From the NCBI GenBank assembly GCA_963729215.1, contig CAVSND010000024.1, positions 50,755 to 114,754 on the forward strand: a stretch of DNA of 64,000 nucleotides. Reading direction: 5' to 3'. A program made the position numbers and the translations under genes. Under the pieces are notes generated by a model that worked only from the letters and a program-made list of their open reading frames with translations, was not told the DNA's origin and did not search any database. Origin of the DNA: CAVQJU01 sp963729215 (GTDB lineage Bacteria; Acidobacteriota; Vicinamibacteria; Vicinamibacterales; CAVVIG01). This document shows, one piece after another, positions 10,860 through 19,878 of the stretch (position 1 is its first letter; every line of letters starts with the position of its first letter).

Positions 10860-11905
10860 ATGGATAAACAACGCGTCAAGAGCCTTCTCGCGGCCGGCGG
10901 CATTGCCGTCCTCGCGACAGGCCGCGTGGCAGGACAGGGTCAGCGGCAGGGTGCCCTCGCGCCCATCACCATCCAGAAGCAGGGCTCCTTTGCCGTGGGC
11001 GGAACGATCCTCGGCGACCCCGACACACGGTCGCTTCACTGCGATCACGGCTACGTCGATTACCAGATCCCGGTGAACCCCCGCCGGATCAACCTCGTGA
11101 TGTGGCACAGCGCCGCGGCGACGGCGTTCCTGAATCGCTGGGACGGCGGCGAAGGCTACCAGAGCATCTTCCTGCGCCGCGGCTACCCGGTCTACATCTG
11201 GGACGGCCCGCAGGTCGGCCGCGCCAACTGGGGCTGCACGCCGCACACCTACGATCCCCGCGCCGGCCGGGATCAGGGCAACTTCACCGCGTGGCGCTTT
11301 GGCACGAAGTATCCCAACTGGTTCGAGGGCATCCAGTTCCCGACGAAAGATCCCGAGGCCTGGAACCAGGCGTCACGCGCGCGCTACCTCGAGTTCGATA
11401 CCGTCGAGAACGCGCAGCTGCAGTCGGACGCCGCGGCGAAGCTGATGGACAGGATCGGTCCAAGCGTCGCGATCACCAATTCCGCCGGCGGCATGCGCGC
11501 CATCCTGACGGCGCTCAAAACGAACAACCTGGCCGCCATCGTGATGTACGAGAACGTCGGCTATGTCTATCCCGAGGGTGAAGGTCCGGGAGTGCCGACG
11601 ACCGGGCTGGGTCCGATCTACGTGCCGCTCGAGGAATTCAAGAAGCTGACGAAAGTCCCGATGCAGATGGTCTGGGGCGACAACACGGACAAAGTCGGCA
11701 ACTATCCCGATACTGTCCGGTGGTCGAAGCTGTTCGCGGAAAAGGTCAACAAGTACGGCGGCAAGGCCCAGGTGCTGATGCTGACCGACGCCGGACTCAA
11801 GGGCAACACGCACCTGCCTTTCGCCGACATGAACAACGTCGCCGTGGCGGATCTCCTGTCGAAGTTCCTCGCCGAGAACGGCCTGGCGGGGCGACAGGCC
11901 GCTGA
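10860..11905 (+). CDS. secreted alpha/beta hydrolase (3' end uncertain)
   Basis: About 348 residues with a weak N-terminal export signal. The fold is suggested by LVMWHSAAAT (oxyanion side), the nucleophile elbow NSAGGM (Ser at about residue 205) and a late histidine in GNTHLPF. It resembles esterase/lipase-like secreted hydrolases; the substrate is unknown. The reading frame has no stop where the protein should end: it runs on for nearly a kilobase antisense to the next gene. One missing base in the GGCGGGG run near 11888 would bring TGA at 11903-11905 into frame, which I take as the native end. Confidence 0.7.
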
Positions 11906-11917
11906 AGAATTTACGCG

Positions 11918-12779
11918 GCGACACGTTCACCTTCAGCATGGCCGTGGTCCAGCAGCAGACGAACCCGCCGCCGCCCTCGCCGGAGTAATCGTTCGCGGTG
12001 ACGTGAAGGACGTATTCGCCTGGCTCGCTGAACTTCACGCTCGTCGTGGCCTTCCCGCTGAACGGCGCCTTGCCGGCTTCAGACAGCGCGTCGACCGCAG
12101 GTTTTGCCTTCTCGAAGACGACCTCGCCGGGCCCGCGGTATTTCGACCAGGTGACGACGACCGGAGGCCTCGGCCTGGAAAGCGGCGCGCTTGTGCCGCT
12201 CGTGTACTTCATGTCGTCGGTCGCCCAGAGCGTCAAGGTCATCGGCGACGCCGGCGACGCCGTCCGCGCGGCAGCCGCGACGACCTGCGCGATCGGCCCT
12301 TGCGTGGCCGCGCCGCTCTCCTCGAACCGGACGGCCGGCGGCGTGTTGCCGACGGCAATCTCGGTGAACGGGTCGATCACGTAGTCCGGATGGAGACGAA
12401 GCGGAATGGTCGCGCTTTGCCCGTTTGCCACGATCGTCCACGTGAGGCGATCGTCCGGGCCGAACGTTTTCGGCACCGGCACCACGAACATGCCGTACTG
12501 CCGGCCGGGAAGAAAGTGCGTCGGCTGCCCCATGTCGGGACCGCCCGGCTCGATGCGATTGTCGGGACCGACCGGCACGTCGAGCGTCTGCTGGCTGTTG
12601 CGGTTGTAGTAGCCGACGAGAAAGCTCCGGCTGCCGTCCTTGTTGACGAACCAGCCTTCAAACGCCCCGGTCACGCCGGCGCCAAACTGCTTTCTCGGCT
12701 GGGGAAGCTGTTGCTGGCCGGCCGCCAGCACCGCACCAGCGAGCATCGCGGCCGCGCACAACGGCACGAGCGGTTTCAC
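11918..12779 (-). CDS. secreted protein of unknown function, partner of the cytochrome/monooxygenase-like gene
   Basis: About 285 residues. The start is GTG at 12779, ten bases after the stop of the gene upstream on the same strand, giving a signal peptide VKPLVPLCAAAMLAGAVLAAG. No ATG is available. The mature part is beta-rich in appearance, with a conserved-looking N-terminal segment FEGWFVNKDGSRSFLVGYYNR and a final region KFSEPGEYVLHVTANDYSG typical of Ig-like or PKD-like strands. I do not recognise a family. The stop is lost: the frame continues antisense to the hydrolase, and a TAA near 11920-11925 one frame away is the probable native end. Operon context suggests it works with the redox protein encoded at 12790-14157. 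Confidence 0.6.
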
Positions 12780-12789
12780 GCTGACCCCG

Positions 12790-14157
12790 TCAGTTGCCCG
12801 CGACGACCGTGTCGGCGCGACGCTTCGCGGCAAGCGCGTTGTATTCGTCGTCGGTCAAATAGACAACGTTGATCCAGGCGTGGGCCATCTCGTCGACGGT
12901 GCGATCGCCGTACCCCACCCATTGATCCGGGTCAGGATTGTTCTTGTTCGCCTTCGTGTTGTCGTACCACGCCGTCACGTGGATGATCGTGCCCTTTGGC
13001 AGCACCGGCGCGGCTTCGTCTGCGAAGATGTAGTTCGTCATCCAGTTGAAGTTGAAGTTGCCGACGTAGCTGACGATCTGCGAGCTGCCGTCCGGAAGAA
13101 TCGCCTCGACCTGCATCGACTTGCCGCGCAGGTGGAAATGCGGCTGGAAATTCTCCAGCACCGCGTTTTCCTTCAGTACCGTGAAGCCTTCCGTCTGCGC
13201 GAACGAGTTCGGCGGGATGTCGAGCGCGCGCGCCTGTTTCAGCCCCGTAAACGCCACCAGGTAGCTGCGCTTCTTGGGCTCCTCGCCGTTCCGGTAGAAC
13301 CAGATGCCGATTTCCGATCCGCTCGTGATCTCCTCGCCGACCGCGTGAATGTGCTGATCCCACGAGATCTTCTCGCCGGGCACGATGAGCTTGCCGGTGC
13401 CGGGACGATAGAGGTCGTAGCCCTTGCCGACAGCCCATTCCATCAACTGAGGACGGCGATTGACGAGATCGTCCTGCGAGCTGCGATCGGTGCCGCCGCC
13501 GGTCGCGGTGCCGGTGTTGACGGCGTCGGGGTCGTTGTTCAGCACGAGGTACGCGATCGAGTGATGCACGATCCTCCGGCCCTTCAGGGTCGTCGGACGA
13601 ATCTCGACCATCCGCGCCCACTTCGGCTCCGTGATCGGGATGTCGGACATCGGCCGGTACCACACGTCCTGATGATTCGCCGGCATCGTGTATTCGGGCG
13701 ACCTGATCACGAGATCGGGCGGGCCGTAGCCATCCCTGACACCCTGCCACTCGTTGTCGGTGATCAGCGGCTTCGGCGGCGGCATGTCCTTCGGATTGCC
13801 CTGCGGCGCGCCGCCATCGACCCAGCGAACGATCGTGTTGATCTGCTCGTCGCTGAGCGACATGTCGTTCTTGAACTTCTGCACGCCCACGCTGCGGTCG
13901 ATGTGCCACGGCGGCATCTGGCGCATCTCGACGCGGCTCTTGATCGACCGCGCCCACGGCCGCGCCTCTTCGTAGCTGATGAGCGACATCGGCGCGATCG
14001 AGTTCGGCTGATGGCACGCCTGGCACTTCTCCTGAAGAATCGGCGCGACGTCCTTCGAGAACGTGACAGGGGCAGCCGCACGCGCGTCAGCAGCCAGAAC
14101 ACCAGGCGCTGCCACGAGCACTGCGCCAAGCGCAACCAGACCGGTGAGAGTCGTCAT
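12790..14157 (-). CDS. cytochrome c plus copper-monooxygenase-like secreted protein
   Basis: A 455-residue secreted protein. After a signal peptide (about 1-25, ending VLAADA) there is a cytochrome c domain with CQACH and a downstream MPPWH segment, then a long beta-rich region resembling copper type II ascorbate-dependent monooxygenases: histidine pairs in VHHSIAY, a DQHIHAVGEE motif and PHFHLRGKSM, which look like copper sites. This architecture is common in secreted acidobacterial and planctomycete proteins; the substrate is unknown. GGAG lies close before ATG 14157. A secreted protein of unknown function follows ten bases after the stop. Confidence 0.82.
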   Translation of the reverse strand: MTTLTGLVALGAVLVAAPGVLAADARAAAPVTFSKDVAPILQEKCQACHQPNSIAPMSLISYEEARPWARSIKSRVEMRQMPPWHIDRSVGVQKFKNDMSLSDEQINTIVRWVDGGAPQGNPKDMPPPKPLITDNEWQGVRDGYGPPDLVIRSPEYTMPANHQDVWYRPMSDIPITEPKWARMVEIRPTTLKGRRIVHHSIAYLVLNNDPDAVNTGTATGGGTDRSSQDDLVNRRPQLMEWAVGKGYDLYRPGTGKLIVPGEKISWDQHIHAVGEEITSGSEIGIWFYRNGEEPKKRSYLVAFTGLKQARALDIPPNSFAQTEGFTVLKENAVLENFQPHFHLRGKSMQVEAILPDGSSQIVSYVGNFNFNWMTNYIFADEAAPVLPKGTIIHVTAWYDNTKANKNNPDPDQWVGYGDRTVDEMAHAWINVVYLTDDEYNALAAKRRADTVVAGN

Positions 14158-14412
14158 GGTTCTCTCCTTCACGATTCGGGACGGCACAACATCAAGGACT
14201 GCGCCAGCACGCCGGGAACTTGCCTCTCGCACGCCTTACATTATGACGATAGGAAGCCTCGTGGTCTTCTCCCGATTAGCATAGCGCTCGTTCCCGGTTC
14301 TAACGACCAGGAACCTGCTTCTTATTGAAACCATTGACCTTGCGGGCGTCAGCGGTAGTCGTTTCGTCCGGGAGCGGCTGGCCGGGCGCTGAAAGACCCG
14401 CCCTGAATGGAA

Positions 14413-14440
14413 AACGTAAAACGTAGAACGTAGAACGAGA
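14413..14440. repeat. heptanucleotide tandem repeat, unit AACGTAG
   Basis: Units AACGTAA, AACGTAG, AACGTAG and a decayed AACGAGA follow one another with an exact period of seven. The tract lies in the intergenic region downstream of the DUF1992 stop and passes almost directly into a second tract with unit ACGAGCC. Confidence 0.85.
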
Positions 14441-14445
14441 ACGAG

Positions 14446-14470
14446 ACGAGCCACGAGCCACGAGCCACGA
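14446..14470. repeat. heptanucleotide tandem repeat, unit ACGAGCC (GAGCCAC)
   Basis: Three perfect ACGAGCC units (14446-14466) plus a partial fourth, five bases before the stop codon of the DUF1992 gene. The same seven-base unit, read on the other strand, is repeated five times at 30656-30690. Confidence 0.9.
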
Positions 14471-14475
14471 ATGAG

Positions 14476-14802
14476 TTACGTCCTGCTGCGGCGGGATCGC
14501 TGCTCGAGCATCACCGCGAGCTGCGTCTGGCGGTCCGTGAGCGCGCGCTGAAGTGCCTTTCGTGCGGTGGCGTCTTCGCTTTGTGCAAGCGCCCGTTCCA
14601 GTCGTGCGATCTCGCTCGCCAACTCGACTTCCGCCGGAGCGCAATTGGCGCTCTTCAAAATCGAAAAGGCCATCCGCAGATCCTCGGGCGTGTTGAAGTA
14701 CTCCTCGAGGTTCAGTGGCTGGCCGGCGCCTGGCAGGTTCTCGAACAGACCCTGCTCCAACGCCTCCCTGATACGGTTCTCCGCGATGCGGCTGAACGGC
14801 AT
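14476..14802 (-). CDS. DUF1992 family protein (DnaJ-C28-like conserved domain)
   Basis: A 108-residue protein matching the DUF1992 pattern: RIAENRIREALEQGLFENLPGAGQPL at the N-terminus, then a helical, charged C-terminus. Members occur in many bacteria and in the eukaryotic DNAJC28; their function is unknown. The start at 14802 makes the conserved domain begin within a few residues of the N-terminus; no strong ribosome-binding site is visible. It lies 38 bases downstream of the DUF4259-like gene on the same strand, so they are probably co-transcribed. Quoted motif residues are about 4-23. Confidence 0.8.
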   Translation of the reverse strand: MPFSRIAENRIREALEQGLFENLPGAGQPLNLEEYFNTPEDLRMAFSILKSANCAPAEVELASEIARLERALAQSEDATARKALQRALTDRQTQLAVMLEQRSRRSRT

Positions 14803-14840
14803 GATTCCGTATCGTATCGCAGCTCTCGAAATCGCAACGC

Positions 14841-15608
14841 TTACTGTGCCGCCCGGCGCCGGTAGCGTTCCGCGAGCTCGGCCCACGAGATGCCGGAGCT
14901 GGGCAGCGACGCCTGCTCGTCGCCGGCGCGAGAGGAGATCGTCTCCACTTTCCGGAAACCGGCACGCTGCCAATCGATGCGCTTCATGACGAACGCGAAG
15001 ACGCGTGTATCGGATGACAAGGGGTGCGCGAAGGCGATCGGATCGTTCGTCCGGGGACCGAGGCGCTCGAGCACATCGCGTGCGGGCACCTCGGTGCCAT
15101 CGAAGTCCAGCTCCTCGAGCACCGGCGATTCGCCGAGGCGATGCGCGCGCACGCGCACCACGCGCAGCAGCGCCAGGCGCTGTGGAAGCGTGAGGGCGAG
15201 CACGTCTCCAGCGGCCAGGCCGGAGAGCGCCCGCTTCGGCGGACGCAGGCGTCGCCGGGCCGGCTGCGGACCGGTCAGCTGCGCGCGAGCGTTCTCGAGC
15301 GCCGCGCGGCGCTTCGACAACAGCTTCGGATTCTCCCGTTCCCAGACCGCCAGGTCGGCGCCGGCTTCGATGATGGCGAGAGCGCGATCGCGAATGTCAG
15401 GTTCCAGCCGGCCAACCTTCGACTGCGTCACCGCGAAGGCGATCATCAGCGCGACGCCTTCGGGCTCCTCCAGATAAGGCCCGAACTTTTCGAGAGTCAG
15501 CCGCGTCGCGGCGCGATCCTCGACACCGTCTTCCAGCAACTGACGGTAGTGATCGCGGATGTCGCACGCCACGTCGTCTGAAAACAGGCCGGCGCCCCAC
15601 GCTCCCAA
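14841..15608 (-). CDS. DUF4259-like protein
   Basis: A 255-residue cytoplasmic protein. The first residues MGAWGAGLFSDDVACDIRD resemble DUF4259 proteins, whose N-terminus reads MGxWGxGxFxNDxA. The middle is helical, and residues from about 130 form a separate beta-containing region (GDVLALTLPQRLALLRVV). Function is unknown. No frame break is visible. The divergent or upstream neighbour is the Sel1-repeat gene, 92 bases away on the same strand. Confidence 0.65.
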   Translation of the reverse strand: MGAWGAGLFSDDVACDIRDHYRQLLEDGVEDRAATRLTLEKFGPYLEEPEGVALMIAFAVTQSKVGRLEPDIRDRALAIIEAGADLAVWERENPKLLSKRRAALENARAQLTGPQPARRRLRPPKRALSGLAAGDVLALTLPQRLALLRVVRVRAHRLGESPVLEELDFDGTEVPARDVLERLGPRTNDPIAFAHPLSSDTRVFAFVMKRIDWQRAGFRKVETISSRAGDEQASLPSSGISWAELAERYRRRAAQ

Positions 15609-15700
15609 GAGTCACCCCGTATGGTTCCACTTCTGAGCCGATCCGGCCAACTGCACCGACGTGTCGATCGCCCGATCGCGCTCCGGGACACAACGGGCTG

Positions 15701-16633
15701 TCACTTCTCGCGGGCGCCGGTCCAGTCCTGCACGCGCTGGTGCCCTTCGGCGACTTGCGCGGTCGTCATTTTCATGAGGAGGGCTTCACGCAACGCGGCG
15801 TACTTGCCCTGGCGCTCGTCCGACGCATGGGTCTCCGCGAGCTCCACCCACTTGTAGGCTTCGATGTCATCGGCCATCACGCCGTCGCCGTTGAAGTAGG
15901 CGACCGCCAGGTTGAACAGCGCGCTGGTGTTGCCTCCAAGTGCGGCCCGGCGCCACCACTGCACGGCCTGGCCCGGATCGCGCGCGAGGCCCTGGCCGTT
16001 CTGGTACATGAAACCCAGGTTCGACTGAGCCTGGGCGTCTCCCCGTTCGGCGGCCAGACGATACCAGTGGAGAGCCTGCGCGAAGTCCAACGTCACACCC
16101 GCGCCCTCGTGATACGCCTGCCCCAGATGGTTTTGCGCCAGGGCGTTGCCTTGATCCGCCGCCTTGTGCCACCAACGTACGGCTTCAGCGGCGTCGGCGG
16201 GTACGCCGTCGCCATCTTCGTACGCTTCGCCGAGATGCAACTGGGCCGTCGGATCGCCCTGGTCGGCGGCTCTCCGATACCACTCGACCGCTGCGGTTTG
16301 GCTTCTGGGAACACCGATGCCGGTCTGATACGCGACGGCGAGGTTCAGTTCCGCGGGTATGTGACCCTGCTCGGCTGCGCGTCGCCACCATCGGATGGCT
16401 TGCGCCATGTCCGGAGCGACCCCGTCGCCGCTGGCGTACTGCCCGCCGAGAGCGAACTGGGCCGCCGCGTCGCCCCGTTCCGCCGCCTCACGCTGGGGCG
16501 TCGATGCGGGATCATCGGGCAGCGAGGTGCGTTCAGCCGGCGGCGCGAGCGGAGGACGTCCCACGTCGTTGAGCGCCGCGGCGCCCGTGCTGCTCGCACC
16601 AAGGATGCCGGCTATCACAAGCGCGAAGACCAT
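15701..16633 (-). CDS. secreted Sel1-repeat (TPR-like) protein
   Basis: A 310-residue protein with an N-terminal signal peptide (MVFALVIAGILGASSTGAAA) and six consecutive Sel1-like repeats of 36 residues, each of the form AxxxLGxxYxxGxGVxxDxxxAxxWWRRAAxQG, covering about residues 50-265. Sel1 repeats are alpha-helical scaffolds for protein-protein contacts, often in envelope or signalling proteins. GGGGAG lies just upstream of ATG 16633. No partner gene suggests a specific role. Confidence 0.85.
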   Translation of the reverse strand: MVFALVIAGILGASSTGAAALNDVGRPPLAPPAERTSLPDDPASTPQREAAERGDAAAQFALGGQYASGDGVAPDMAQAIRWWRRAAEQGHIPAELNLAVAYQTGIGVPRSQTAAVEWYRRAADQGDPTAQLHLGEAYEDGDGVPADAAEAVRWWHKAADQGNALAQNHLGQAYHEGAGVTLDFAQALHWYRLAAERGDAQAQSNLGFMYQNGQGLARDPGQAVQWWRRAALGGNTSALFNLAVAYFNGDGVMADDIEAYKWVELAETHASDERQGKYAALREALLMKMTTAQVAEGHQRVQDWTGAREK

Positions 16634-16840
16634 GGCGCTCTCCCCTCCCCGGCATGTTAATGCGGACGGCGGCATACACGCCACTTACGATTTTCTTGCG
16701 AAGAAAAGTCGAGCCGCCTTGCCATGTGAATCATTCAGGTCCTTCGCATAGGATGTGGCGCGGCAACACCGTCGGATCAGAACGACATCCGGGCTGAGCA
16801 GTTCCCGCCACGCCGGGTCGAATCTGAGGGAGGAGTCGTG

Positions 16841-18529
16841 ATGACACGCCGTTCATTGATGACACGCCTTTCGGGGGTCGCTCTCATCGTCGCGCTGCTC
16901 GCGGTCTTCGCGGGAGTCTCGCGGATATTTGCGCAAGGCGATACAAAGGACAACACCAGGAGTGAACGGGACGAGCGAGAGAAGAAGGATCACGAGCACC
17001 GAAAACACCGGAGCGAATGGCGAACAATCGGTCACGATGCACGGAACACCCGCAGCCAGCCCTTCGAGCACAAGATCGGGCCGGAGAACGCGAGCCGCCT
17101 GGCGCTGAAGTGGGTGGCGGCGACGACGGGCGACGTGTCCGCGACGCCGGCGGTGGTAGACGGCGCTGTGTACTTCGGGGACTTCGGCGGCACGCTCTGG
17201 AAACTCGACGCGAAGACGGGCGAGACGATCTGGTCGCACCTGGTGTCGGACTACACCGGCATCGCGGGGGATATCGCCCGCACGAGTCCGTCGGTCGCGG
17301 GCCACACGCTGGTCGTCGGCGACCTCAAACACCCGGACATGCTGGGGATCGACACGGAGACCGGCGATCTCCGCTGGCTCACGCAGGTGCACCCGGATCC
17401 GAAAGGCATCATGACGGGCTCCCCCGTTCTCGTGGGCGACACGATCTACACCGGCGTGTCCGCGTCGGGTGCATCGGGACCCGGCGCGACCTTCCGCGGC
17501 GCGATCGTCGCTCTCAATGCGCAGACGGGACGGATTCTGTGGACCACGTACTCCCTGCCGGACAACGGCGGCGTCGCTGGAGGCTACGCAGGCGCCACCA
17601 TGTTCTCGCCGCCTGCGGTCGATCGTTCCGCAGGGCTTGTCTACGGCACCTTCGGACAGCCGTACACGGAACCGGCCAGCGTGACGGCCTGCCATGCGGC
17701 TCACGGCGGTTTCACCGAATCATGCGAGCAGCCCGGCGCGTACTTGAAGTCCGTTGTCGCATTCGACCTGAAGACGGGCGCGCCGCGCTGGTCCTACCGG
17801 GTACAAGGTCACGCTCCGTGGGTGCAGGCGTGCGGGAGCCAACCGTCCACGGTGACCTGGTGCGCCGCCGAGTCGGATGCGGAGAAATGGGATCTGGGCG
17901 GCTCCGGCGTCAACGTGATGCGGCTTTGGATGCACAGGCGCGTGCGCGACGTCGTCGGGATCGGAGGGAAGAGCGGCGTCTACACGGTTCTCGACGCGAA
18001 AACCGGAGCGTTCATCTGGAACACTCTCGTGGGACCCGGCGGCGACCAGGGCGGCATGGAATGGGGCACGGCGTTCGATGGCGAGCGCATCTACGTCTCC
18101 ATCACCAACCATCACCATATTCCGTACAAGCTGACCGAAGACGGCGTGATCGGGAACACGACCGCCACGGGCGGCTCATGGGCGGCGCTCGATCCGATCA
18201 CCGGCAAGATCCTGTGGCAGACGGCCGATCCTCAAGTCGAAACGCTGCCTGGCCTCGGCGTCGTGGGCGTCTGGGATCTCGCGCCGGTATCCGTCGCGAA
18301 CGGGGTGGTGTACGCCTCGTCGATGGCCAAGCTTGCGAATCAGAACCAGCTGTTCGCGCTCGACGCGGCGACCGGCGCCATCCTGTGGCAGCTCGGCGCA
18401 GGGAGCTCGGTGAACTCCGGCCCCGCCGTCGTGGACGGCACGGTCTACTGGGGTTCGGGCTACGCGAGGTCGGGTGTGGAAGGCAGCGGGAATAACCGGC
18501 TCTACGCGTTCAGCATCGATGGGAAGTAG
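16841..18529 (+). CDS. PQQ-type beta-propeller dehydrogenase-like secreted protein
   Basis: About 562 residues. A signal peptide (about residues 1-33, ending IFAQG) is followed by a highly charged K/R/E/D/H segment and then an eight-bladed PQQ-like propeller: repeats such as LWKLDAKTGETIW, IVALNAQTGRILW, YTVLDAKTGAFIW and LFALDAATGAILW. The N-terminal WRTIGHDARNTRSQP resembles polyvinyl-alcohol dehydrogenase-like proteins. There is no CxxCH, so electrons would pass to a separate carrier. Several Cys pairs suggest disulfides. GAGGGAGGAG just upstream supports the GTG (16838) or ATG (16841) start. Confidence 0.82.
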   Translation: MTRRSLMTRLSGVALIVALLAVFAGVSRIFAQGDTKDNTRSERDEREKKDHEHRKHRSEWRTIGHDARNTRSQPFEHKIGPENASRLALKWVAATTGDVSATPAVVDGAVYFGDFGGTLWKLDAKTGETIWSHLVSDYTGIAGDIARTSPSVAGHTLVVGDLKHPDMLGIDTETGDLRWLTQVHPDPKGIMTGSPVLVGDTIYTGVSASGASGPGATFRGAIVALNAQTGRILWTTYSLPDNGGVAGGYAGATMFSPPAVDRSAGLVYGTFGQPYTEPASVTACHAAHGGFTESCEQPGAYLKSVVAFDLKTGAPRWSYRVQGHAPWVQACGSQPSTVTWCAAESDAEKWDLGGSGVNVMRLWMHRRVRDVVGIGGKSGVYTVLDAKTGAFIWNTLVGPGGDQGGMEWGTAFDGERIYVSITNHHHIPYKLTEDGVIGNTTATGGSWAALDPITGKILWQTADPQVETLPGLGVVGVWDLAPVSVANGVVYASSMAKLANQNQLFALDAATGAILWQLGAGSSVNSGPAVVDGTVYWGSGYARSGVEGSGNNRLYAFSIDGK

Positions 18530-18540
18530 ATTATCGAGCG

Positions 18541-19671
18541 TTACTTGTTGACCTCGTGCGCCGGCACGATGCCAGCCGTCTTGAGCTGGATCGTATAGAC
18601 GGCATCGCAGCCCGCAATGAACAAGGTCTTGCCATCCGGGCCGCCGAACGCCTCGTTGGTGGCGCAGATCTGTTTCTTGGGCTCGCCGCCGTAGATCGGC
18701 AAATTAATCGTGCCGAGCAGCTTGCCTTCGGGCGACGTGATGCGGATGATGCCTGGACCGGCGCCGCTGCTCGAGTACAGATTGCCCGCCTTGTCGGTCT
18801 TCTGTCCGTCGCCGATGCCGACGCCTTCGGTGAACTCCGTAAATGCGCCCACTGTCCCATCGGGATTGACGGCGTAACGCCTGATCTTCCGGCCGGCGGT
18901 GGACAGATACATCCACTTGCCGTCGGGTGACAACGCGATGCCGTTCGGCGTGCCGCCGAGATCGGCGCCGCTCAGCACGAGCGTCGTCTTGCCATCCTTG
19001 ATGCGGTAGATGCCGTTCTGCAGCTGCTTGTCAGGGCTCCTGCCCGCATCGCGCAGGCCAAAATCATTGTCCGCGAGATAGACCGCATCGTCCGCGGCGA
19101 TGGCGATGTCGTTCGGGCCGCTGAACTTCTGACCGTTCATGCCCGCGGAAAGCACCGTATGGGTCCCGTCTTTCTCCAGCCGCATCAAGGTGCGATCGTT
19201 ATCGGCGCACCAGATCACGCGGCCCTGGCGATCCATTCCGGTGCAGGAGGGACCAATGAGCAGCACATGGCTGCGCCCCGCGCGCGTCTGCGTGCCGACA
19301 TGGTCCGGATCGTTGCCGGTATAGCCCGCCTTCTCCATGAAGACGGACACCTGTTTTTGCGGAGTCACTTTGTACAGAACGTTGTCGAGCAGGCCGGCGA
19401 AGATCCAGTAGCCGCTCCGGCCATCGGCGATCCAGAGTCCAGCTTCCGTAAGGCCGAAGCCATTGGCCAGCTCGACCAGCTTGGCGTCCGGCGAAATGAT
19501 TTGATCGAGCGCCGGATCGGTCCTGGTGATTGAGAAAGGCCTGGCTGCAGGTGAAGGGCCGTCGCCGCGCATTTGCGGTTCGGCCGGGCCGCGCTGCGCC
19601 TGAGCGTTCGCAACCGCCACCCCGACAAACGCGATCGCCAGGGCGCAGGACCACAACGGAGACTTCTTCAC
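18541..19671 (-). CDS. SMP-30/gluconolactonase-like secreted beta-propeller
   Basis: About 376 residues. A signal peptide (ending ANAQAQ) precedes a six-bladed propeller of the SMP-30/gluconolactonase/LRE type: FGLTEAGLWIADG near the N-terminus, GPNDIAIAADDAVYLADND (metal-binding Asn/Asp region), PNGIALSPDGKWMYLS, and AFGGPDGKTLFI at the end. These enzymes hydrolyse sugar lactones or related esters. I prefer GTG 19671, six bases after AAAGAGG, over TTG 19677. The gene is convergent with the PQQ propeller (11 bases apart), but no shared operon is implied. Confidence 0.85.
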   Translation of the reverse strand: MKKSPLWSCALAIAFVGVAVANAQAQRGPAEPQMRGDGPSPAARPFSITRTDPALDQIISPDAKLVELANGFGLTEAGLWIADGRSGYWIFAGLLDNVLYKVTPQKQVSVFMEKAGYTGNDPDHVGTQTRAGRSHVLLIGPSCTGMDRQGRVIWCADNDRTLMRLEKDGTHTVLSAGMNGQKFSGPNDIAIAADDAVYLADNDFGLRDAGRSPDKQLQNGIYRIKDGKTTLVLSGADLGGTPNGIALSPDGKWMYLSTAGRKIRRYAVNPDGTVGAFTEFTEGVGIGDGQKTDKAGNLYSSSGAGPGIIRITSPEGKLLGTINLPIYGGEPKKQICATNEAFGGPDGKTLFIAGCDAVYTIQLKTAGIVPAHEVNK

Positions 19672-19878
19672 AGGCAACCTCTTTGAATTGGCGCCCTGCC
19701 GGCCCAGGGCGCGTCACGATGCGGTAGCAGTATATGCACGACAGGCTGTGGAGCAAGTTGTCGCTTCTCTTCGTCCGCGAAGCCGGCTCGCGGTGACAAG
19801 CCCGTTTCGTGATTCCCTTGCTTAATGAACAATTATCGATGAGAGTCTTTCATCGGCCCGCTAAGGAGACACGCAGAC

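Larger units (their letters stand above)
14158..14475. other. intergenic region of 318 bases with two heptanucleotide repeat tracts
   Basis: This gap separates the start of the cytochrome/monooxygenase gene (14157, minus) from the stop of the DUF1992 gene (14476, minus). No credible coding frame is present. The part next to 14157 should hold the promoter of that gene, but I cannot place -35/-10 boxes with confidence. The part at 14413-14470 consists of two short tandem repeats listed separately. Confidence 0.6.

Noticed and set aside
12640..14328. A 562-codon plus-strand open frame opposite the cytochrome/copper gene
   Set aside because: Pure shadow of the minus-strand gene; no start context and no motifs.
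14413..14470. CRISPR array
   Set aside because: The repeat unit is seven bases without spacers and no cas genes are present.
17017..18495. A second long plus-strand frame inside the PQQ propeller gene
   Set aside because: It is an out-of-frame shadow; the propeller repeats are in the other frame and are complete.
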